A stretch of DNA of 64,000 bases from Vandiemenella viatica (Eukaryota > Arthropoda > Insecta > Orthoptera > Morabidae). Where the stretch lies: positions 216,297,473-216,361,472 of the forward strand of contig JARYHS010011408.1 in assembly GCA_031002005.1 (NCBI GenBank), written 5' to 3'. Every line of letters begins with the position of its first letter. Positions within the stretch are counted from its first letter, which is position 1. The position numbers and the translations under genes were made by a program. The notes under the pieces were generated by a model. That model was not told the origin of the DNA and did no database searches. It saw only the letters and a program-made list of their open reading frames with translations. Below, piece after piece: positions 32,560 to 44,300 of this stretch.

Positions 32560-33967
32560 TCCAGTGTGTAATCATGTAAATTACAGGCCAATCAGTTTGA
32601 CATCAGTGGTAGGTAAATTAATGGAAAGATTGATATGCAACCACATCAGAAATATATGTGAGGAACGTAATTGGTTTTCAAGCAGGCAACATGGTTTCAG
32701 GCAAGGATATTCATGCGAATCTCAGTTGGTGGGATATATGCAAGATATTTCAGATGAAATGGACAAGGGAGGCCAAATTGATAGTGTAGCACTAGATCTG
32801 TCTAAGGCGTTTGACAGAGTAAGCCATAAAATTGTAGTAAATAAGGTAAAAACCATTGGAGTGGATAAGAAAGTGATTTGCTGGGTAGAAGAATTTTTAA
32901 AAGGTAGAAAACAGAAAGTTAGGGTAGGAAATGTAGTATCAAAAGAAGTGGAAGTAAAAATGGGTGTGCCACAGGGTAGCGTATTGGGACCATTGCTATT
33001 CATTATTCTAATGAATAATTGTGTTGCCTGTTTACTATCTGAAATTAGATTGTTTGCAGATGACATAATGCTGTATAAAAGAATCAAAACGATAGAGGAT
33101 TGTAAACAGTTGCAGGGTGATCTGGACAGGATATCTAATTGGGTTAGTAAACATGGAATGAAGATAAATGCAAAGAAGAGTCAGCTTATTAGATACACAA
33201 ATAAAAAACAAAAGGTTAATTATGAATATAAGGTGGGGAAAGAATTGCTTGCTGAAGACTTGAAATGCAAATATCTTGGAATTACTTTTGATAACAAACT
33301 TAACTGGGCAGGACACATAGGACAGGTGGTAGGAAAAGGTTTCAGAGTTCTGCACTTGTTGGAGAGAGTTATGAGGGGATGTACGAGAGAAGTCAAGGAA
33401 TTGGGTTACAAAACTTTGGTCAGACCATTGCTCGAATATGGTAGTGTAGTATGGGACCCTCATTTTACGTATCAAATACAGGAGTTGGAGAGGGTGCAAA
33501 GAAGGGCTGCTAGATTTGTTTCTGGAAATTATCGCAGAATGCAATCAGTGACGGATATGATAAAGGAGCTGGAATGGGATTCATTGCAAGACAGGAGGAG
33601 GATGAGGAGGGTCATGGGAGTGTACAGGGCATATACTGGTGATGAGGCATGGAAAGATATTGCAGTAGGTATGAAAAGTAGTGCATGGAAGGGAAAAGAT
33701 GACCATGACCACAAGCTGGCACTCGATTTCAGGCACAAGGGTGTAGGAAGATTCTCTTTTTTAGGTAAGGGTGTCAGGGATTGGAATGAGTTACCAAGAG
33801 AAACGATGAATAATTTACCGAAAACTTTGAAGGAATTTAAAGAAAAGATTTGTAGAGGGCAAATGTAGGTGGGTGCAGGATAGGGGGAAGATAGCTGTGT
33901 AGGGAAATTGCCACCGGAGCCTGTGCTCCATTGCAATTAAATTAAATAAATAAAATAAATAAAAACC
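32560..33967 (+). mobile_element. LINE family A, 5'-truncated copy with intact RT half
   Basis: Starts abruptly within the RT (NYRPISLT) and runs to the family 3' end: GGGAAATTGCCACCGGAGCC, TGTGCTCCATTGCAATTAAA, then an A/T tail (TTAAATAAATAAAATAAAT). The endonuclease half is missing, as expected from incomplete reverse transcription. At least seven other fragments in the window match its 3' end. It sits in the PDE7 intron between the HNxxH exon and the HDLDHPG exon, in the same orientation as the gene. Confidence 0.92.
32564..33868 (+). CDS. Non-LTR retrotransposon reverse transcriptase, C-terminal 434 codons open
   Basis: The frame is uninterrupted for 434 codons to TAG at 33866. Motifs in order: NYRPISLTSVVGKLMER (residues 6-22), HGFRQGYS (43-50), DLSKAFDRVSH (78-88, first catalytic Asp), GVPQGSVLGPLLF (134-146), FADD (164-167, catalytic Asp pair), LGITFDNKLNW, and the C-terminal block RVQRRAARFV / WDSLQDRRR / GVRDWNELP. 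This is the target-primed reverse transcription enzyme. Because the copy is truncated it has no real start codon; the ATG at 32564 is incidental. The openness suggests a young insertion. Clade (Jockey/CR1 group) is by motif style only. Confidence 0.9.
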   Translation: MCNHVNYRPISLTSVVGKLMERLICNHIRNICEERNWFSSRQHGFRQGYSCESQLVGYMQDISDEMDKGGQIDSVALDLSKAFDRVSHKIVVNKVKTIGVDKKVICWVEEFLKGRKQKVRVGNVVSKEVEVKMGVPQGSVLGPLLFIILMNNCVACLLSEIRLFADDIMLYKRIKTIEDCKQLQGDLDRISNWVSKHGMKINAKKSQLIRYTNKKQKVNYEYKVGKELLAEDLKCKYLGITFDNKLNWAGHIGQVVGKGFRVLHLLERVMRGCTREVKELGYKTLVRPLLEYGSVVWDPHFTYQIQELERVQRRAARFVSGNYRRMQSVTDMIKELEWDSLQDRRRMRRVMGVYRAYTGDEAWKDIAVGMKSSAWKGKDDHDHKLALDFRHKGVGRFSFLGKGVRDWNELPRETMNNLPKTLKEFKEKICRGQM

Positions 33968-34118
33968 TTTTATTTTTCCTTATACTTGCTTGTTCATCAG
34001 AATTAATCTCACATAAAAATTTGATTCAAGTGTGTTGGTTGGTTTTAAGAAAAAATTTTGTGCATATCAAATGATTTGTTTATTACAAAAGATGATTATT
34101 AATAATTGCTGTAATATA

Positions 34119-35373
34119 CAGGGTTTGGACAAAATAATATGAACACCTGACACTTACATATTATTGACTTATTAATATGGTGTTGGGCTACCTTTTGCTC
34201 ATAGAACAGCTGCAATTATGTGTGGAATAAATTTGTAGAGTGTCTGAATAGTTTCCAACAGAATGTTGTCCCATTATTATACAAAAACAATCGCCAATTG
34301 CTTCAGTGATGTTGGAGGTGGAAATCTGCTCCTTATACTCTGCTCCAAAACTCCCCACAACTGTTCAGTTATATTGAGGTCTGGTGATTGTGCTGGTCAG
34401 GGAAGAAGTTAGATGATATTCTGAAGCTCCTTGAACCAGGACAGACTCTTTTTGGCTTTGTGTATGGGCACATTATCATCTTGGAAGATGGCAGTGTTTG
34501 GCAGCAGTATTCTAGTCATAGTAAGAACTTCATCATTGAAAATATCGAGATATTCATTCGCAGTAATCCGGCCAGTGATGTGAATGAGAGGACCAGCTGA
34601 ATACCTTGATATAGCCATCCAAATCATAATGGAACCTCCCCCAAACTTGATTGCAGGACGCAGGCAGTCTGGATCGTAGGCTTCTTTTGGTGTTCTTCAT
34701 ACATAAACCCGGCCGTTAGTAGGAAAGAATGTGAACGATGATTCATCGGACCATACCACATTCTTACAATCATCAAGTGTCTTGTTTTTATGATCGTGGC
34801 ACCACTTGTTTTGCAGCTTAGCATTGGTAGCCATTATAAGGGGTTGTGTAATTGCAGCCCTCTCATGAATATGAGCTTTGTTGAGCTCCCGCCATACTGT
34901 TTTCGTCAAAACAGTATTACTCAGGTGTATGTTGAGTTCTGCTGTCACTTTTGCTGTGGTAGTTTTGTGTTGTCTGGCCACAATTGTTTTTAATATTCGT
35001 TGGCCTCTGTCAATTAACTTTGGTTTTCATCCACTATTCCTCTTCGCCGACGATGTTTTACCATATTTTTTGTTTGCTGTCATTACCATGGATACTGTTG
35101 CTCGTGAGAAGTTAAACAGTTCAGTGGATTTTGTCACAGACACTCCCGCTAACTGAGCCATCTTTCGAAGTCTGAGAGATCACACATTTCACCGATCGCT
35201 TGTTATAACCGTCACAGATCAAAGCGTATAATACATTGACACATAACCTACAAGACCTGCCACGCCAATTACACTGTACATGCGAATCGCAGTATCCACA
35301 CGGAAATGGTGTTGTCTACATGCAACAACCTGTACTCTATCACATTGTGTTCATATTATTTTGTCCAACACCA
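34119..35373 (-). mobile_element. Tc1/mariner-superfamily (Tc1-like) transposon
   Basis: The terminal segments share TTGGACAAAATAATATGAACAC in inverted orientation (left 34124-34146, right complement 35347-35368). TA precedes the left end (34117-34118); the right TA is not clear. About 1.25 kb between ends encodes one transposase on the minus strand. Located in PDE7 intron 4. Confidence 0.9.
34150..35161 (-). pseudogene. Tc1-like transposase, frameshifted
   Basis: Start ATG at 35161 (MAQLAGVSVTKSTELF...), N-terminal helix-turn-helix part with FNFSRATVSMVM, and a second part at 34981-34697 (HKTTTAKVTAELNIHLSNTV, VWRELNKAHIHERAA). The catalytic triad is recognisable: VVWSDESSF (first Asp), IFQDDNVPIHKAK (second Asp), and PAQSPDLNITEQLWG in another frame (Glu), spacing about 34. 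At least two frame changes and a stop after GRVYV kill it. Length about 340 codons is normal for the family. Confidence 0.88.
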
Positions 35374-36922
35374 TTTTCTTGTTGACGAAACAATATTCTT
35401 TTCTTGTAATTTATTAGATGTTAACACCAAGCTACTTATGCTTATATATCCCTGAGAGACAGTATCAGTTATAAACAGTGTCCTATCACATTGCTTCAAG
35501 TAGATAAAAAAAATTACGGAAACATTTTAAATAAAGAGGACATTTTTGAAATTGGTAGTTGGTGTTGTTCTAGCTTTAATGTATGTTTATTAATTTATCC
35601 CTGAAAATTACCTTCAGCTAGAAGTATCTTGAATAAATTGTTTGTTTAGTGCTAAAAAGATAAAGCTAAAGATTATAAGGTTCCTACACCTCCTGCCGCT
35701 TACTGCAGCATTTGCGGAGCTATAGCTCCTCGTTTCCATTACAACTTTTTCGGCACTGAAAACTCTGGCCATTCTTTATCTTCCTGCAGTTTGCTCCATG
35801 GTACTCATTGGATAGTAGGCTGAGTGGGCCTGTGGAGACATTTAGGATGTTCAACTTTGAATAAAAATCTAGGTGTTCCTTTCTTTTAATATTTAATTTC
35901 TGTTGTCTTGTTCTCTGTATTTGTTTGAATGAAGATATTAATTATACCATTATGTTCTTGCCTTGTTCTCAGTTGTAACTTTACCTCTATCATTATTTCT
36001 TTCTTACAATTTAATATAATGGTATTAGATTTTCTTGATTGCTATTTTTTTATTTGTTTGAATCTGACATTCTATTTTCTGAAAATTGGTAAAGTAGGTA
36101 TACTCATCAACATTCATAATTGTGGTACAAAAGTGTAATTCTAAATGAGGTCTGTCCTGAAACTCTTCAAATTTCTTAGCAACTAATAACAGTTCCTGAA
36201 TGTAGCTAGCATTGCATTCTAGTATCAGGTCTTTGATGTCTGCCACAAGTGTTTGCTTTCATTCACGTGTTTCTGCTATTTGCGTATGTGTTTTCATTTG
36301 CTCGGCAAATATTTTTTGCTCCTTCAAAGTTAAGTTTTCGGATGAGAACCTAATGCTATTGGTGTCTCCAATCTGCATATCCTCTTGACTGCTCCTCAAA
36401 CTAAAATCCACTTTGACAGGTTGTTGTTTTGAATCAAACACTGTTAAGGAAAACTGTAGTGGAGTTGTGCAGCGTCCCAAAAGAAGAATTCCAGGAATGT
36501 TTCTTATCATGACAGAAACACTCAGTTTGATGCATGGTCTCCTTAGAGTGCTGCTGCAAAGTTGGCTGCACTGAATACCTACTGGGTAAGTAAAAAAAAA
36601 TATGTTTAAAAAGTTTGCCGACTTTCTGGACAGACCTTGTGAACCTGGTATAACTGTGACTTACCGGTTTACAGTGCCTTTTTAATATTGTTGTTGTTGT
36701 TGTTGGTGTTTTAGGGCATGTCGACGTCTAGGTCATTAGTCCCCTATTTTAATATTCCTTGTTCATGTAACAGTATTTTAGTTTTTCTGTGAAACATTTC
36801 CTTTTAAAAAAATGAGTATTTTAATGTCAGGGGAAGAATCGATAGTGATACAGCTACAAATTTTCTATTTTTTTTTATGTTATTTACATTTGAATGAGTG
36901 AACTTATTTTTGCAATACGTAG
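35374..36922. other. Intron sequence with an unidentified minus-strand reading near 36025-36510
   Basis: Two neighbouring minus-strand frames, 36510-36259 and 36246-36025, read almost continuously across a stop at about 36257. The peptide includes FDSKQQPVKVDFSLRSSQED, LTLKEQKIFAEQMKTHTQIA and YIQELLLVAKKFEEFQDRPH. Composition is coding-like (no low complexity), so it may be a decayed retroelement or processed gene piece, but I do not recognise it. A (TTG)n run and GGGCATGTCGACGTCTAGG at 36690-36735 resemble the end of another insect repeat. Confidence 0.4.
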
Positions 36923-37054
36923 ATCCGGATGCATCTGACGCCATTGGAGATCATGTCTTCATTGATAGCAGCTGTGACCCATGACCTTGACCATCCGGGA
37001 GTGAATCAGCCGTTCCTCATCGCAACATCCAACCACCTGGCAGCCCTCTATGAG
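36923..37054 (+). CDS. Pde7: PDE7-type phosphodiesterase, exon 5 of 7 seen (metal-binding HDLDHPG)
   Basis: Follows TTGCAATACGTAG; the donor is GAG|GTCCGT, weaker than the others. It encodes 44 codons in phase 0 at both ends: [20 protein letters not shown], then [20 protein letters not shown], then [12 protein letters not shown] supplies a histidine and an aspartate of the bimetal (zinc and magnesium) site that is invariant in class I phosphodiesterases; GVNQPFLI is the PDE7 form of the following loop. The next exon is 18.6 kb away. Removal of this exon would keep the frame but destroy the metal site. Confidence 0.95.
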
Positions 37055-38990
37055 GTCCGTATTACATTGCGAGGGACGTCGTAGCTCTGCATGGTGTGTT
37101 GCATTCTGTTATCTAGACTCACTTTTTGTTCCAATAAGGTAGTTTCTTTTGAATACAAGTGGTGTCCCTTTGATAATAAGTTGGATTTGCTTCAATATGT
37201 TTTAAAACTTTGTCAAAAGATTTGCTGGATTATTGAGGCAGGGAGGCAGTACTTTTCACTTTAATATACTAAAGCACTAGGCTTTTGTTGCACTGCACTT
37301 TTTCTTGAAACATATATTCTAACCCATCTCTAACTGCTGTGATCTTTAAGTGGTCACACTGTATATCAGTTTTATACTAAGCACAATAAGATAAATAAAA
37401 GTAGAATGCTAACTAAACATTAAATTTTCCTTCAAAAATTAAAAGAAAAAAATGCTTACACTAAACTTTGCTATTCAGTTTTCACACTTTAATCTAAGCT
37501 TTTATGTAATTAAAAGTTTGGCATTATTATGATAACACTACTTTTAATTATATTTTATTTGACAATTCTGTCTGTTTCAGCATGATCAATCTTTCTCACC
37601 TCTCTCTGTAATTAAGGTAGAGATCTCTTGTCAACTAACAGTAATATTAAACATTTATCTATTTCTTTACTGATTTTTAATCTGTAAAATTTGTTTTGGT
37701 ATTGTGGTTAGGATTTGGTAGTTATTTTATTATTCTATCTTTAATTATTTATATATTGGTTTTTTAGATTTCAGTTACAATTTTCACAAAGATATGCATG
37801 TTGTATTAAAATGGAATTAGCCCTTTTGTAGTAATATGTAGCCATTTTTAAAAGTTATATACTAGAAAACTTACTATTGTGCCTCAAAATGTTAACTAAT
37901 TATTCAAAATATTCCATTTTGTAAAAAATAGCTAATGCTAATGAAATATTGGCTAGAAACTTTATAAAATACTAGTAAAATCAGAAGAATAACACTGAGT
38001 ATGTGGCTTTCTTGGTTTAGATGCCCTTGTTAAACTGTGCATTATTATCACAGAGTTTCTTTCTACTAAGAGTATCTGCACCTTGATATAGTATTTCTCT
38101 TGTTGTCACAGTTTTAATTTTGCAACACATTTTGCTTAATTTTGACATCCTGATGATATTTATAATTGAGAACAATGTAATATTTAAGGCTGCCTATAAA
38201 TTATCAACATCGAATTGAAATAGAAGAAAAAACAATACAAGACTCTGAGGGAAATACCATTATAGCAAAAATTGATTTTTTTAATTCATTTCATCAAGAC
38301 AGAAGAATCCTAAATAATTTTTTAAAAAATACTTGATTTCAATGTTCCATAGTATGCTACCAAGTCAATTCTTAGCATGACAATGATTTCTTTGTGCATT
38401 ATAATTGCAAACTGAGAAATGCTTTTATGAGTAAATTTTTAATTATGGGTGTACAAGTGGTTTTGCATTTGTTCCTCCATGGAGGTGAATCTAGCTTAAA
38501 AAGAAACATTCCAGTTGTAACAAAACCCTGTTGATGCTAGTTTTAGGTAGTGTATCACTAATTTTACATACATACTTGAAAGTTTCATAGTTTAATATAC
38601 AGTACATTGAGTTGGATTACCATGTGTTCAGTTGGATTAGTTGAAACAATTACAATCACTTTCTTGACATAACACTGTTGACAGTATACATATTTTATAA
38701 ACAGTTATTGACATAATAATTCTTATTTTTATGTGCTGTTATTATTGAATTGAATCTTATCAATAGGTATTTAAATTGACAAATGTTTTTTAGTAGCATG
38801 TAAATATTTGAGAAATTAAACAAAGTAGAAATTGATGGTATCCCTAATGATTCATTTGCTTCACATTGACAAAAAATTATATTTGGAGGATAATTGTTCT
38901 AAAACATACAATGATTCACTCAGAATATTCAGTCTTAGTATATAATGTAGATTCCAATAGGAAAGCAATTGTTTAATGAATTAGATTTAT
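37055..38990. other. No gene or repeat recognised (start of PDE7 intron 5)
   Basis: Very AT-rich intronic sequence with no long open frame and no match by eye to repeats elsewhere in the window. Confidence 0.5.
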
Positions 38991-39274
38991 AAGATGGGAT
39001 AGGGAAAGAAACAGATACCCGTCACTTACCAAAGATGAAGGCAGGAGGGTGAGACGAACACGTAAAAACACAAAAAAATAAACATACATGGTGGGTCAGA
39101 ATGTGACCACATCTTTCCCCCGCCATATGTCTCGCCTCTCACATGATTAAGGCTCATGCCGAAATATTGTGCATTTGTGTTTATTTTTTTGTGTTTTTAC
39201 ATGTTCGTCTCACCCTCCTGCCTTCGTCTGTGGTAAGTGACTGGTATCTGTTTTTTTTCCCCCTATCCTATCTT
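38991..39274. mobile_element. Foldback element, 98-bp arms
   Basis: The left arm 38991-39088 and right arm 39178-39274 are near-perfect inverted copies, sharing GGCAGGAGGGTGAGACGAAC, GTAAAAACACAAAAAAATAA, CAGATACC and GTCACTTACCA. The 89-bp loop contains ACATGATTAAGGCTCATGCC followed by GAAATATTGTG, the motif shared with the palindrome at 52907 and the fragment at 52330. No coding capacity. Confidence 0.93.
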
Positions 39275-40264
39275 GTTTTTAGTGCCTCATGGCAGTTTCT
39301 TTGTTTCCATTATCCAATTGAATTTGATTTATAACAGATAAATTTATTTGCTTCCCTCCATCCAAATAATGACAAAGAATCCAGGTTCTTCTTTTTCCTG
39401 TAGTGCATAGTTCTCCAAAATCTTGATATATGTAGTTGTGAATAGAAAAGATTTTTTTAAAATGCTAGTTGCCTGCTAGAGTGATTGGAAAGATACCCTG
39501 TTTACAGTTGTTTTTGTGATATTATTGATTTTAAGTTAATAGAGATGGAGAAGGAACATGTTTTCCCAATTCAGAAATGTGATAATTCTTTTACTTTTTA
39601 TATAAATACCAAATGAGCTTTCATAATTTTCTAACATATTTTACATATTTTCTTCATTTATTTTTTATACTGAGGCCACTAAAATGAAAAAAATGTAACA
39701 GTAAGTGGTATTGCTAAAAAAGGAACAAGATAATAGAACAAGAAATAATGCAATCACTGACGATAAGAAAGGTTTAAATAATGTAAGGTAAAAATGAACA
39801 CAAGGCTTGAATAATATTTTGGAAAACCCTATAATAAAGGGAAGAGCATATTAGACATGTGTAAGTCTAATGTGGACACCTGCAGAAATAGCTACCATAT
39901 GAATTAATATGGCTGCCTTCAACACAGCTGTTCACATTAAACTTTCTTTATGTTTCATATACACTCTCTAGTGGCATTACCCAAAATATTCTTTATTTGT
40001 TTTGTTGCTGTAACAATTATTTTATTATTATTATTATTATTTTTGGTGGGTCATCCAGCACATTCTCTTTCTGATGCTGTGCTTATTTCAAAGCAAAGCT
40101 CAATCTACTACTGGATTGATAGGCCTGATGTAATTTTAATGTGGAAGTTGCCATCTTTCTGTAAAACTTGTAACTTGTGTTCTGTTTGTGAAATGTGTAA
40201 TTTATAAAACAGATTGGGGACTGTCCCTGCATTCACAGGTCATTTGGGAAAACTGCCTGCAAAC
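39275..40264. other. No gene recognised (PDE7 intron 5)
   Basis: AT-rich; a (TTA)n microsatellite at 40021-40043. Confidence 0.5.
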
Positions 40265-40756
40265 TGCCTTCATGATCTCCATGTAAGCTTTGGTAATTTC
40301 CACAGACAAATCTAGCTGCCACTTTCTTTGCTCCATCCAACTCCCGTATTCAGTATTCAAAATAGGGGTCACATACTATACCACCATATTCAAGCAGTGG
40401 TCTGGCCAAGGTTTTATAACCCAGTTTCTATCACTTCCCTGGTGCACATCCTCTCAAACCTTTCCCATAAATGGAAGATTTGAAATCATTTCTTATCACC
40501 TGTCTAATGGATATTACTATAAGATGACATGCTAAGTAAGATATCTGCACAGTTACAGTATTCAACAAGTAGCAGCTCCTTCATTAAATAACCCAGTTAA
40601 AATATGCTCTTTTTAAAATTGATCTTCATTCCACATTAACCATTCCAGCTTATCATGTCCCAGATCCCTGTTCACACTCCTCTCCGATTATGTAACATTG
40701 TAATCTGAAAACAAGCTAGCTTCTGACAGTAAATCATTAATACATTCCTTCATTTG
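40265..40756 (-). mobile_element. LINE RT remnant, minus strand
   Basis: The complement contains GGGTTATAAAACCTTGGCC, CACTGCTTGAATATGGTGGT and ATAGTATGTGACCCC, equivalent to the YKTLVRPLLEYGSVVWDP block of family A. Further upstream on that strand (40740-40700) it reads INDLLSEASLFSDY, near the FADD position. Distant from the family A copies and heavily decayed; may be a related family. A SINE interrupts its upstream edge. Confidence 0.6.
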
Positions 40757-41014
40757 AATAATGAGCACCCACCGAGCATGGTGGTGGATGGTTAACATTC
40801 TGGCCTCGCATTCAGGAAGATGCGGGTTCGAATTCCTGTCCGGGTATCCAGATTTGGGTTTTACATGGTTTCGCCAAATCACTCCAGGTGAATGCCGGGA
40901 TGCTTCCTTCAAAAAGGCCATGGCTGAATTCCTTCCCGTTCCTTGTCCACAGTCCCATCACGCTCTAATGACCTTAGGCGTAAAGCTGTAAGTAAAAAAA
41001 AAATAATGAACACC
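40757..41014 (+). repeat. SINE family 1 with target duplication
   Basis: Flanks AATAATGAGCACC (40757-40769) and AATAATGAACACC (41002-41014) differ by one base. The body has GAGCATGGTGGTGGATGG, the B box GGTTCGAATTCC, GGCCATGGCTGAATTCC, CCCGTTCCTTGTCC and AGGCGTAAAGC with an A tail. It inserted into the LINE remnant. Confidence 0.92.
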
Positions 41015-41311
41015 AATGGATGTTAAGGCAAAACGTATGGCAGGCCATGTGGGGAGAAGGGGAGGAGTTAAAAGAGGCCAAAATGGATCCATGTGGTTTG
41101 TGGATGATCCCTTACTGGGATGCATAGAAACAGGACTAGGTAATATAAATAATAGCTACATTTCCAATAAAAAAAACCCTGAAAAATAAATATTTGTGTG
41201 TAATAACAAAATTGAAAATTTCTTAGTATTTTGAATAGCCGGTATGAAAGGGTTAATATTTTCCTCGTCAGTTTTCTTACATGGCAATAGAAATTTCTTC
41301 TTGCCTCCCCT

Positions 41312-44300
41312 TACATACATCATCATCATCATCATCCTCAACAGTTTCCAGCCTCTGGTCGGGTCTGCTTTATGCACAAGCCTCTTCATTTGCTTCTTTC
41401 ATCCCACCACCTCTCTGTCAACACTTGTTCCAGTCCTCTCCTCTCTTCTGTACACCCTCCTCCACTCCTTTCAGCCATCCATCTCTTGGTCTTCCTCTGG
41501 GTCATTTACCATGCATCTTAATTTCATGGATTTTTCTTGGGATTCTCTGAGCCTCCATTCTCTTGACATGTCCATACCATCTCAGTCTGGTCCTCTCTAC
41601 CCTTTCCTGTAGGGGTTCCTCTTTCATGGTGCATCTAATCACTTCATTCCTTATTCTGTCCATTTTAGTGACTCCCATTCTACCTCTTAAAAACTTCATT
41701 TCACTTGCTTGTACCCTGCTGATGTCCTCGCTTTTTCATTGTCCACGTTTCAGCAGCATAAGTTATGATAGGCACATAGTACGTATGATAGATTACTCTC
41801 TTGCTTCTCTGTGGCACCTCTTTATTCTATATCAGGCTTCTAATGCTCCTTAGGAACAGCCTCTGCTTGTCTTCCTCTATCACTTATCTCCCCATCATTT
41901 CCTCCACATTCCTCTAATACACTCCCCAAGTATTTGAACCTGTTTACCTTCTTTAGTTGTTCCCCTACCATCACAATTCCTTGGGCTACTCTATTCTTTT
42001 TCCTGGTTGTTACCATGTACTCACATTTCTTTACATTGAATTTCAGGCCATATTCCTCCACACTGTCTGTCTATACATCCAACTGCCGCTGCACTTCCTC
42101 TTCTTCACCATCCCCAGATCATCCGCAAAAGCCATCACCTTCATGTTTTCCTCTCCCATCCTCGCTGCCACCTTCTGCATTATTTCATCCATGATTACAA
42201 TGAAGAGTAGTGGTGATAGGGTACTTCCTTGTTTTAGTCCATTCCTTTGTTCCAGCCAATCTGATCTTCCTTCCCCTATTTTCACATAGCTCACACTTCC
42301 TTGGTACAGTTCCGTCACTCTCTTGATGGTTTCTTTGGGAACTCCTCTCTTCTCCAAGGCCTTCCATACCTTACTCCTGTGTACACAATCATATGCTTTC
42401 TCGATATCGAGGAACTACCAACAGTAGATCCTTTCCATACTCATAATGTTTTTCCTGCAGCTGTCTCATGGCAAATATCAAATCTACCGTCGATCTCCCT
42501 GATCTGAAGCCATACTGCTCTTCCCTTAGCCCTTTTTCCACCCTGTCACGTATTCTTTTTTCAAGTTATCTTCTCATACACTTTGGCACAGTGGCACATC
42601 AGTGTAATACCTCTATAGTTTTTAAACTCCTTCCTGTTCCCTTTTTTGAATATAGGTACAATTATTCCTTTTTTCCAGTCTTCAGGAGTTGTGCCCTGAT
42701 TCCATACCTTTCTCATCACACAGGTATAGCCACTGCTTTCCTACTACTCCTGCTGCCCTTATCATTTCCACGCTCACTTCATCGATGCCTGGTGCCTTTC
42801 CACCCTTCATCTTATCCAGAGCTGTTTCCACTTCTTCCCAAGTTAGATCCTTCTCTTTCTCTCCTACACAGTTGCTATTTTTCTTCTTCTCCTGAACAAC
42901 TGTATCATCCTGTACCAATTTGGGTTCAGTAAGGCTTCAAAATACTCCTTCCACATCCTTTTTAGTTTTTCTGAGTTGTTTATTTCGTTTCCATCTTCAT
43001 CCAGCATGTTGACATTTTCTATCCTCTCCTTCCTCTTCCTTTTTACCATTCCATATAATACTTTCTTATTTCCATTGCTATCTTCTTCCATCATGTTGGT
43101 CCACTTCTCCAGCCACTTCCTCCTTTCCTCCGTTACTATTTTTTTGGCCTCCTTCTTTTTCTTCACATAGTCATCCCTTGTCTCCTGTGTCCTCTGCTTG
43201 AACCATTCCCTAAAGGCCCTGTTCTTGAGTTCCACTGCTTGTTTAACTCTATCATTCCACCATGCTGTTTCTTTCCACCTTTTTGTGTTACCAGTCCTTC
43301 CACACACTGTTTCTGCTGCTTGGACTAACGTTGTTTTAAAATATTCCCACTCCTCTTCTACTGTCCCAATTTCCGCTATTGGTATCTTACTCCTTATTAT
43401 TCTCTGATATTCCTCTTCATTGCTCTTCTCTTTCAACTTCCATATTCTTAATCTCCTATCCTGTCTTTCTGATTTTCTCCTCTCTGTTGCAATCCTCAGC
43501 TCCATTACTAATAGTCAGTGATCACTACCCAGTGACTCTGATGGTATTACCTTCACATCTGACACACTCTGCTTTAGTTCACCATTAAATATAAAGTAGT
43601 CCACAACTGACTTCCTCCGCCAATCGCTAGTGTACCATGTTACCTTGTGGCTCTCTTGCTTTTTGTACCAGGAATTTCCTATTTTCAATCCATTTCTTTT
43701 GCAGAAATCCAGCAGCCTTTCCCCTTCTTCATTTCTGCCACCCCATCCTTCTGTTCCTATTACTTCCTCATACCCCTGCCTTTCTGTTCCTACATGGGCA
43801 TTTAAGTCTCCCATAATTATAATATTTTGCCCATTTAACTGTCTTTGCAACTCCTGCTCAAATTCCTCCTTCTATTGAATTTGACAGCCTACTTGTGGAG
43901 CGTATACTTGAAGTACGTCTAGTTTTCTCCCTTTGACTGCTATCCTAACCTTCATCATTCTGTCACTAATCTCTTCCACTTCCTCTTTCAACCCCTCTCT
44001 TACAACTATCCCTACTCCATTTCTTCTCCCTTCCTCATTTCCATTCCAATACAGTTGGAAACAATTTCTCAGGTCTTTACTACCCTTTCCTTTCCACTTT
44101 TTCTCACTCAACCCCAAAATATCCAACTTCCTTCTCTCCATCATGTCTACAATTTTCTCCACTTTCCCGGTTAATGTCCGTATATTCAAGGATCCAAATC
44201 TTAAACCGTTTCCATTGCCATGTCGTTTGTCCATTGCTCCGTCTTTTCCGAGGCTTGTTTTTGTTTTGAAAGCAGAATCTATCCACTACCGGCTTGCTAG

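Noticed and set aside
33035..33936. Minus-strand frames of 135 and 169 codons
   Set aside because: Shadows of the sense RT frame of LINE family A.
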